A stretch of DNA of 23,098 nt. Source: Schoenoplectus triqueter (lineage: Eukaryota > Streptophyta > Magnoliopsida > Poales > Cyperaceae). Positions within the stretch are counted from its first letter, which is position 1. Each line of letters starts with the position of its first letter. The stretch spans positions 5,001 through 28,098 of the forward strand of contig CAXKVV010001252.1 of the NCBI GenBank assembly GCA_964058805.1, read 5' to 3'. The translations under genes were made by a program, and so were the position numbers. The notes beneath the pieces were generated by a model. That model was not told the origin of the DNA. It saw only the letters and a program-made list of their open reading frames with translations, and did no database searches. Below are positions 12,480 to 19,292 of this stretch, one piece after another.

Positions 12480-13545
12480 CGGGTTCCGTCTTCATGTTTT
12501 GCGCGCCCGGACTCGTTTTAGACGGCACCGAGGGCCTCGGGTGCCGTTTTCCAGTTTTGCGCGCCCGAACTCATTTTCGACGGTACCGAGGGAGTCGGGT
12601 ATCGTTTTAATGTTTTGCGCGCCCGAACTCATTTTCGGCGGTATCGAGGGCGTCGGATCCCGATTTCAAGTTTTGCGCGCCCGGACTCGTTCTCGGCTCT
12701 ACCGAGGGCGTCGGGTCCCTTTCAATGTTTTGCAGGGCCCGGACTCATTTTCGGCTCGGACTCGTTTTCGGCTCTACCGAGGGCGTCGGGTCCCGTTTTC
12801 GGTGGTATCGAGGGCGTCGGGTATCGTTCTCATGTTTTGCCCGCCCGAACTTATTTTCGGCGGTACCGAGGTCGTCGGGTCCCGTTTTCATGTTTTGCGC
12901 GCCCGGACTCATTTTCAAGGGTACCGAGGGCGTCAGGTCCCGTTTTCATGTTTTGGGCGCCCGAACTCGTTTTGGGCGGTACCGGGGTCGTCGGGTCCCT
13001 TTTCATGTTTTGCGCGCCCGGACTCGTTTTCGGCGGTCTCGAGGGCGTCGGGTCCCGTTTTCATATTTTACGCGCCCGGATTCATTTTCGGCGGTACAGG
13101 GGCGTCGGGTCCCGTTTTCATGTTTTGCGCGCCCCGACTCGTATTCGGCGGTACCGAGGGCGTCAGGTCCGGTTTTCATGTTTTGCGCGCCACGACTCGT
13201 TTTCGGCGGGACCGAGGGCGTCGGAACCGGGGCGTCGGGTCTCGTTTTCTTGTTTTGTGCGCTCGGACTCGTTTTCGGCGGTACCGATTGCGTTGCGACC
13301 CATTTTCTTGTTTTGTGCTCCCGGACTCGTTTTCGGCGGGACCGAGGGCGTCGGGTCTCGTTTTCGGCGGTACCGAGGGCGTGGGGTCCGGTTTTCTTGT
13401 TTTGCGCGCCCGGACTCGTTTTGGGCGGTACCGAGGGCGTCGGGTCCCGTTTTCCATGTTTTGCGCGCCCCGACTCGTTTTCGGCGGTACCGAGGGCGTC
13501 GTGTCCCGTTTTCATGTTTTGCGCGCCCGGACTCGTTTTCGGCGG
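12480..13545. repeat. Dispersed satellite block, third copy of the 4070-5120 type
   Basis: This stretch has the same marker series as 4070-5120 and 7385-8430: the TTTTAGACGGCACC monomer, GAGTCGGGTATCG, CCCTTTCAATG followed by TTTTGCAGGG (12728), the short monomer near 12795, the GTTTTGGGCGG monomer and GGGACCGAGGGCGTC. A fourth partial copy runs from about 15540 to 15878 (TTTTGCAGGG at 15834), where the retrotransposon interrupts it. Substitutions are more frequent than between the two 3.2-kb copies. Confidence 0.75.
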
Positions 13546-15520
13546 TACTGAGGGCGTCGGGACACGTTTTCATGTTTTGCGCTCCCGGACTCGTTTTCGG
13601 CGGTACCGATGGCCTCGGGTCCCGTTTTCATGTTTTGCGCGCCCGGAATCATTTTCGGCAGAACCGGGGCGTCGGGACTCATTTTCTTGTTTTGTGCGCT
13701 CGGACTCGTTTTCGGCGGTACCGACTGCGTCGCGACCTATTTTCTTGTTTTGTGCTCCCGGACTCGTTTTCGGCGGGACCGAGGGCGTCGGGTCCCGTTT
13801 TCATGTCTTGCGCGCCCCGACTCGTTTTCGGCTTTACCGAGGGCGTCGGGTCCTGTTTTCATGTCTTGCGCGCCCCGACTCGTTTTCAGCTTTATAGAGG
13901 GCGTCGGGTCCCGTTTTCATGTTTTGCGCGCCCGGACTCGTTATCGGCGGTACCGAGTGCGTCGCGTCCCGTTGTCATCTTTTGCTCGCCCAAATTCGTT
14001 TTCGGTAGTAGCGAGGGCCTCGGGTCTCGTTTTCATATTTTGCGCGCCCGGACTCGTTTTCGGCGGTACCGAGGGCGTCGGGTCCCGGTTTCATGTTTCG
14101 CGTCCCCGGACTCGTTTTCGTCGGTACCGAGGGCGTCGGGTCCCGCTTTCATTTGTTGCGCACCCGGACTCGTTTCCGACGGTACAGAGGGCGTCGGGTC
14201 CCGTTTTCATGTCTTGCGCGCCCCGACTCATTTTCGGCTTTACCGTGGGCGTCGGGTCCCGTTTTCATGTTTTGCGCGCCCGGACTCGTTATCGGCGGTA
14301 CCGAATGCGTCGCGTCCCATTTTCATGATTTGCGCGCCCGGGCTCGTTTTCGACGGTACCGAGGGCCTCAGATCCAGTTTTCAAGTTTTGCGTGCCCGGA
14401 ATCGTTTTCGGCACTACCGAGGGCGTCGTGTCTCGTTTTCTTATTTCGCGCGCCCGGACTCGTTTTCGGCGTTACCCAGGGCGTCGTGCCCCGTTTTCAT
14501 GTTTTGCTCGCCTGGACTCCTTATCGGCGGTACCGAGTGCGACGCGTCCCGTTTTCATGTTTTGCGCTCCCGGTCTCGTTTTCAGCGGTACCGAGGCCGT
14601 CAGGTCCCGTTTTCTTGCTTTGCATGCCCGGACTCATTTTCGGCGATATCGAGGGCGTCGAGTCCCGTTTTCTTGTTTTGTAAGCCCGGACTCGTTTTAG
14701 ACGGCACCGAGGGCCTCGGGTGCCGTTTTCAAGTTTTGCGCGCCCGGACTCGTTTTCGACGGTAGCGCGGGCATCGTGTCTCGTTTGCTTGTTTTGCGCG
14801 CCCGGACTAGTTTTCGGCGGTACCAAGGGCGTCAGGTCCCGTTTTCATGTTTTGCGCGCCCGGACTCGTTATCGGGGGTACCGAGGGCGTCGTGTCTCGT
14901 TTTCATGTTTTCGGCGCCCGGACTCGTTTTCGGCGGTACCGAGGGCGTCGGGTCCCGTTTTCTTGCTTTGCGTGCCCGGACTCGTTTTCGGCGGTATCGA
15001 GGGCGTCGGGTCTGGTTTTCTTGTTTTGCGCGCCCGGACTCGTTTTCGGCGGTACCCAGGGCGTCGGGTCCCGTTTTCTTGTTTTGTGCGCCCAGACTCG
15101 TTTTCGGCGGTACCCAGGGCGTCGGGTTCCGTCTTCATGTTTTGCGCGCCCGGACTCATTTTAGACGGCACCGAGGGCCTCGGGTGCCGTTTTCCAGTTT
15201 TGCACGCCCGGACTAGTTTTCGATGGTAGCGCGGGCATCGTGTCTCGTTTTCTTGTTTTGCACGCCCGGACTAGTTTTCGGCGGTACCAAGGGCCTCAGG
15301 TCCCATTTTCATGTTTTGCGCGCCCGGACTCGTTATCGGGGGTACCGAGGGCGTCGTGTCTCGTTTTCATGTGTTGGGCGCCCGGACTCATTTTCGGCGG
15401 TACCGAGGGCGTCGGGTCCCGTTAATTTGCTTTGCGTGCCCGGACTCGTTTTCGGCGGTATCGAGGGCGTCGGGTCCCATTTTCTTGTTTTGCGGGCCCG
15501 GACTCGTTTTCGGCGGTACC
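13545..15520. repeat. Long satellite block, copy 2 (of 1045-3480)
   Basis: Matches 1045-3480 in order of private variants, starting at GGGACACG near 13559. It is about 0.46 kb shorter because one monomer near 14680, six around 15100 and one more near 15440 are absent relative to copy 1. Confidence 0.85.
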
Positions 15521-15886
15521 CAGGGCTTCGGGTCCCGTTTTAATGTTTTGCGCGCCCGGACTCGTTTTAGACGGCACCGTGGGCCTCGGGTGTCGTTTCC
15601 AGTTTTGCGCGCCTGGACTCGTTTTCGACGATACCGAGGGCGTCGGGTCCCGTTTTCATGTTTTGCGCGCCCGGACTCGTTTTCAGCGGTACCGAGGGCA
15701 TCGGGTATCGTTTTAATGTTTTGCGCGCCCGAACTCATTTTCGGCTGTACGGAGGGCGTCGAGTCCCGATTTCATGTTTTGCGCGCCCGGACTCGTTTTC
15801 GGCTCTACCGAGGGCGTCGGGTCCCTTTCAATGTTTTGCAGGGCCCGGACTCATTTTCGGCGGTCTCGAGGGCGTCGGTGTGCGAC

Positions 15887-15919
15887 CCTTTTTCGCGCCT
15901 CTCACCGCCCTGAAAAAGG
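15887..15919. repeat. Short inverted repeat at the LTR 5' end
   Basis: CCTTTTTC (15887-15894) and GAAAAAGG (15912-15919) are exact 8-bp reverse complements around a 17-nt loop. This may be a structural element at the LTR terminus or chance. Confidence 0.45.
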
Positions 15920-16203
15920 AAGTGGGCGATGAATTGCGGAAGAAGGACACGGAGATCCCTCTAAGTGTGCATCATGTATATTTATATGAATTTGGAATGC
16001 ACATTTAAAGGTTTTTAGAGATTGTGGGGTCCTTAAGATTCCAATGGGCGCAAGCCCCCATTGTTAATTACCCTGGGCTTTGAACCCGAGGAACCTCTGA
16101 TTACGAAAGGAAAAAATAAACAGAATAGTTAAGCAATTTTAAGTGATCGTTGTGAGAGAGGGCGGAGAAGATATGAACTCTTTTTAAGGTAGTCTACACA
16201 TTG

Positions 16204-16290
16204 TGAACCTCAATTAATGGCAGTTCAGACCATGAGTCTCGATTAATGGCAACTCAGACCATGAGCCTCGATTAATGGCAGCTCAGACCA
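16204..16290. repeat. 3 x 29-bp tandem repeat in U3
   Basis: Three units start at 16204, 16233 and 16262. Each follows the pattern TGARYCTCRATTAATGGC then a variable RVYTCAGACCA. They differ at a few positions. Short tandem repeats in U3 of plant LTRs are often promoter or enhancer modules; that role is inferred. Confidence 0.9.
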
Positions 16291-16291
16291 C

Positions 16292-16798
16292 GTGAGTATC
16301 AGTACGCAAGATGTGAAGCTTGAAGCGCTATGCCAGCTCAGCATCAAGGACTGGTTATCAGAAAGACGGAGAAGATTTTGATCGTCTTTAACTGATCTTC
16401 TAGATCATGAACATGAAGCTCTATGCCAGTTCATGGACCTAGGCATTCAGATATCTCGATGATCCATATAGAGATACTGAATGGTTCCCGAGATACGAGA
16501 TATTGAGTTAAGGCTCCTTACCAACTCAAATATCAAGATCAAGGTGGACCTTCTGAGATACAAGATGTGAACACGAGCGCTCTGCCCGCTCAACATCAAG
16601 ATTTGATGAATCAGAAAGACAGAATTTGACCCCTTTCTTGGTCTTTACTGATCTTCTAGACTATGAATCTGCAGCGTTGTGCCAATTCATAAATCTAGGA
16701 ATTCAAAGTCTCGATGATCCATATAGAGACTTGAATATTTTTTTAAGATACGAGATATTGAGTTAAGGCTCCTTACCAACTCAAATATCAAGATCAAG
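16292..16798. repeat. Diverged 255-bp tandem duplication in U3
   Basis: Two units (about 16292-16552 and 16553-16798) share landmarks at 254-255 bp spacing: CAAGATGTGA (16307 and 16561), TCTCGATGATCCATATAGAG (16454 and 16709) and AGATACGAGATATTGAG (16491 and 16746). Both end in ATATCAAGATCAAG. The halves differ by many substitutions and small indels, so this duplication is older than the element's last transposition. Confidence 0.9.
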
Positions 16799-17605
16799 AA
16801 TTGATTTTTTTTTGTTTTAGATTGAGTTTGATTTATTTTTGAGATTGAATTTTAATTTTATTTTATTTCATGAGAATGATGATGTCCTTATTATTATTTT
16901 TATTTTTATTTGGGTTTGTTTATTTTATTTGCTTATTTTATTTTTAATTTTGTGGTTTGGAAGTTCATTTAATTTTGGTGAAAGGAGATAATATTTTATT
17001 TATTTTAATTATTTTTTTTTGTATTTTTAATTTGATTTATATTTATCTTATTATTATCTTATTTTTTATTTAATTTAAAAAGTTGAAAGAGTTGCATTTT
17101 TATTTTATTTTTCATTAATTTTCTTTTATTTACATATTTATCTTTATCTTTTAATTTATATATATTCAAAACTTATTTAATTTTGACTTAATGATAGGAA
17201 TTTATATTTCTTATTTAATTATTTTATTTATTTTTATTTATATATTCAGTTTTACTTATATTTATTTTATAAAATTTAATTCAATGAATAAGAATTATAT
17301 TTCGTTTTAATTTATTTCACTTGTCTTTTCATATGTTTAAGAAAACATGCGATTTATTTTAACTAAAAAGAATGCATATTATTATATATGTTTATCATTT
17401 TTATATATTATTTTTTGTTTATCATTATCATTATTTCCTTCAAAAAGAAGTATTTTTATTTATTTTAGTTTACTTTATTTAAGTATTCTATTTATTTTTA
17501 ATTTAACTTATTTTAACCTATTTAATGGATGAAAAAGGTGCATACATTATTATATATTTTGTTATTCTTTGTTAGAGAAACGCATCCACTTGTTTATTTT
17601 ATTTT
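16799..17605. other. AT-rich tract of the LTR, no gene
   Basis: About 800 bp made almost entirely of short A/T runs such as TTTATTTTATTT. It contains no convincing coding frame, only low-complexity open frames rich in Phe, Ile, Leu and Tyr. It probably belongs to U3. Its base composition contrasts sharply with the GC-rich satellite and the balanced coding region. Confidence 0.85.
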
Positions 17606-17657
17606 AATAAAGTGTTTTGATTTTATGAAGCAATAAAGTGTTTTGATTTTATGAGAA
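17606..17657. repeat. 2 x 26-bp direct repeat with AATAAA
   Basis: The 26-bp unit AATAAAGTGTTTTGATTTTA plus TGAAGC starts at 17606 and 17632; the second copy changes at its last bases. Each unit starts with AATAAA. If transcription starts at the TATA-like box further downstream, these are not the LTR polyadenylation signals. Confidence 0.85.
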
Positions 17658-17875
17658 GTGATGCGTTGCATTCATATGCACTTATTTGCTCCGACATGTA
17701 CTCATATTCATCCTAAAATCATCATTTTAGTTGCATTTAGGCTTTTTCTCTGTCTTGTTCTTGTTTACTGCTCTACTTTAGTCTTATTTCAGGTATATGG
17801 AGCATATGGAGCAGTTGGGACTATCACGAGCACATTAAGAGCTCCGTTTTGAGACATCTACCTCTCTGCACTTTC

Positions 17876-17995
17876 CTTGCGGGCCGCAAGACTGTGCTTG
17901 CTACCCGCAAGACTGTGCTTGCTACCCGCAAGACTTTGTTTGCTACCCGCAAGACTTTGCTTGCTACCCGCAAGACTTTGCTTGCTACCCGCAAG
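17876..17995. repeat. 6 x 21-bp palindromic array (15-bp motif plus 6-bp spacer)
   Basis: The first copy, CTTGCGGGCCGCAAG (17876-17890), has 7-bp complementary arms, CTTGCGG and CCGCAAG. Five further 21-bp units start their motif at 17897, 17918, 17939, 17960 and 17981 as CTTGCTACCCGCAAG (TTTGCT... in one), each followed by ACTGTG, ACTTTG or a similar 6-mer. The 21-bp period keeps any reading frame open and gives a spurious heptapeptide (ATRKTLL-like) ORF. The same motif occurs in pairs elsewhere in the element. Confidence 0.9.
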
Positions 17996-18035
17996 GCCAG
18001 ATATGGAAACTCCAGACTTTCCTCTCGCGTTTTGA

Positions 18036-18047
18036 GCTATTTATAGC
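18036..18047 (+). promoter_or_regulatory. Candidate TATA box of the LTR
   Basis: GCTATTTATAGC contains TATTTATA at 18038-18045, about 40 bp after the palindromic array. The sequence that follows changes from AT-rich U3 to a balanced leader-like sequence, which fits transcription starting about 25-35 bp downstream, near 18065-18080. No transcript evidence is available; assignment is by position and similarity only. Confidence 0.35.
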
Positions 18048-18701
18048 GATTTTTTTGGAGGTTCTAGGGTTCAGCCGTCTAGACCTGACAGAGGAGAAGA
18101 GGACCTGACCCTTGCTTGGTGTCTCCCTTCACGGATTTCGAGAGATATCGCGAGGAGAAGACCACCTGCAAGGGCAGATTGCTGATTTTGGGTTTTTCTG
18201 GTTCTTTTGACTATGAACCAATTCTTTTACCCTCTTTTCTTGTTGTTTGCTGCTATGTGTGAGTAGTAAAGTGTATCTTAGGGTTAGGGAACAGATTGCT
18301 TGTCATGGATATTGATTATAATTGATATTTGGTTGTGATTTTTATATTGGATTGATTTTATTCGCATCTTTTTCTATTGAAATTTGTTTATTGCTTGGTA
18401 AGCCCGTGGATAAGGCCAAATCCAGTGTGGCATGAGTTATCAAATGATTTGCAACTGATTAGGAACTGTCTTGGTTGATTTGAAATCCGAAAATACCCGA
18501 GAGGGACATTTCGTGTTTGATCGAGAGGTTAAACAAACCAATAGAACGAATCCAATTAAAATTAGGTATAAGAGATTATCCTAAGGGTTTACAACTGTTA
18601 GCAAGTGTGTAATTACCAACAAACGAGAGTTGAGGTTATTAGAATAACGAACTGATAGTTAAGAACCAATTACGACTGAAAACCATTCTCTGTGACTGTT
18701 G

Positions 18702-18737
18702 CTTGCGGGCCGCAAGTGAGAGCTTGCGGGCCGCAAG
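18702..18737. repeat. Palindrome pair in the LTR, 21-bp spacing
   Basis: Two identical copies of CTTGCGGGCCGCAAG at 18702-18716 and 18723-18737 are separated by TGAGAG. As single-stranded nucleic acid the two copies pair along 15 positions with one central G-G mismatch and a 6-nt loop. Confidence 0.93.
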
Positions 18738-19070
18738 CAACCATTCCAGTGACAGCAATTTCCCGAAACCCTGAGATCTTATTATTGATTGATTTAAACA
18801 CCTGTTCACTTTGTTATCTTTATTTGCTTACTACCTGTTAGTGTTAATTGCGTAGTTTAATTAAAACTTTACAAAACCCCCCTTTTTTTTTATACAAAAA
18901 TACCAAAAAGACCTACCTTTAGGATCTGAATCGAACTGAGTCTGGTTTAGAGTTTATTTCCGTCCCTGTGGATTCGATACCTGAACTTACTCAACGAAGT
19001 CGTACGCTTGCGATTAGTGGAGCATTTTCTTGGTTTAAAAGCCTATACGTATTCGTACCATCAAGCTTTT

Positions 19071-19088
19071 TGGCGCCGTTGCCGGGGA
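19071..19088 (+). other. Primer-binding site for tRNA-Asp
   Basis: TGGCGCCGTTGCCGGGGA is complementary to the 3' end of plant tRNA-Asp including CCA. This is the primer used by Athila and related plant gypsy elements for minus-strand DNA synthesis. It starts 7 bp after the proposed LTR end, AGCTTTT being the spacer. Confidence 0.93.
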
Positions 19089-19292
19089 CGGCAGTATTTA
19101 TTCTGAACCTAACTCTTATTTCTTTTCTGGTTCTAATATTTTATCTTCATCTTTCTTTGATTGTTTCAGGTGCTCAAACTGGATAAGCTTCCTCCGGTTG
19201 GTGACTACAACCTGAGAAGTAGAGCCAAGAAACCGAACCCGACCATCACACCTGAATCAATCTCCGTCCCTTCTCATTCTGAAGCATCTGAC
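19089..19292 (+). other. Untranslated leader with a possible 3' splice site
   Basis: This stretch lies between the primer-binding site and the first in-frame ATG. It includes a pyrimidine-rich run ending TTTGATTGTTTCAG at 19169, then GTGC, which looks like a plant 3' splice site. A weak donor-like CAGTATTT lies near 19090. The gag frame is open back to the TGA at 19158-19160, so 44 in-frame codons precede the chosen ATG. They include a basic stretch (RSRAKKP) and could be translated if initiation is non-AUG or if splicing joins an upstream start. Confidence 0.5.

Larger units (their letters stand above)
1..15878. repeat. 58-bp GC-rich satellite array (about 270 monomers)
   Basis: Head-to-tail 58-bp monomers fill the interval with no unrelated insertion. 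The period was measured directly: for example, TTCATGTTTT at 5881 is followed by the equivalent site at 5939, and every block offset I measured is a multiple of 58 within 1-2 bp. Each monomer reads, in order, GACTCGTTTTCGGC, GGTACCGAGGGCGTCGGG, TCCCGTTTTCATG and TTTTGCGCGCCCG. A KpnI site (GGTACC) is present in most copies. Position 1 falls inside a monomer, so the array continues to the left; on the right it is cut by the LTR. Variants are mostly substitutions, plus short 31-bp monomers. There is no spacer sequence and no plausible gene. It could be a centromeric or heterochromatic satellite or, less likely, rDNA intergenic-spacer subrepeats; the sequence alone does not decide. Confidence 0.97.
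15879..19063 (+). repeat. 5' long terminal repeat (about 3.2 kb)
   Basis: It begins TGTGCGACCC directly after the interrupted satellite monomer and ends at about ...CCATCA, 7 bp before the primer-binding site, giving the TG...CA ends usual for LTRs. The 3' end could shift by a few bases. From 5' to 3' it contains a short inverted repeat, a 3 x 29-bp repeat, a 255-bp duplication, an AT-rich tract, a 2 x 26-bp repeat, a 21-bp palindromic array, a TATA-like box and a second palindrome pair. The GATTCGATACC stretch near 18970 resembles the conserved 3' part of Athila LTRs. The 18050-19063 portion (probably R plus U5) has no gene I can support. The length is long for this family but not unprecedented. 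Confidence 0.8.

Noticed and set aside
1..15878. CRISPR array
   Set aside because: There are no unique spacers; monomers abut directly, and the context is a plant genome.
1..15878. 45S rDNA intergenic spacer subrepeats
   Set aside because: Size and GC content would fit, but no Pol I promoter-like TATATA(A/T)GGGG site or rRNA sequence is seen. It is left as an alternative, not a call.
89..15913. Dozens of long open frames on both strands in the satellite, up to 742 codons
   Set aside because: They are translations of the 58-bp repeat in rotating phase. They overlap in several frames, have no domain, and start and stop where random monomer variants fall.
17347..17532. 61-codon open frame in the AT-rich tract
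   Set aside because: Low-complexity Phe/Ile/Leu/Tyr translation within the LTR; no family resemblance.
17606..17637. AATAAA motifs as LTR polyadenylation signals
   Set aside because: They lie upstream of the likely transcription start, so in the 3' LTR they would sit in U3 rather than R. They are kept only as part of a repeat.
17849..18046. 65-codon open frame with ATRKT heptapeptides
   Set aside because: It is the 21-bp palindromic array read in one frame inside the LTR; the periodicity explains it.
18968..19186. 72-codon open frame over the LTR end and primer-binding site
   Set aside because: It crosses the LTR end and the primer-binding site, both of which are non-coding landmarks.
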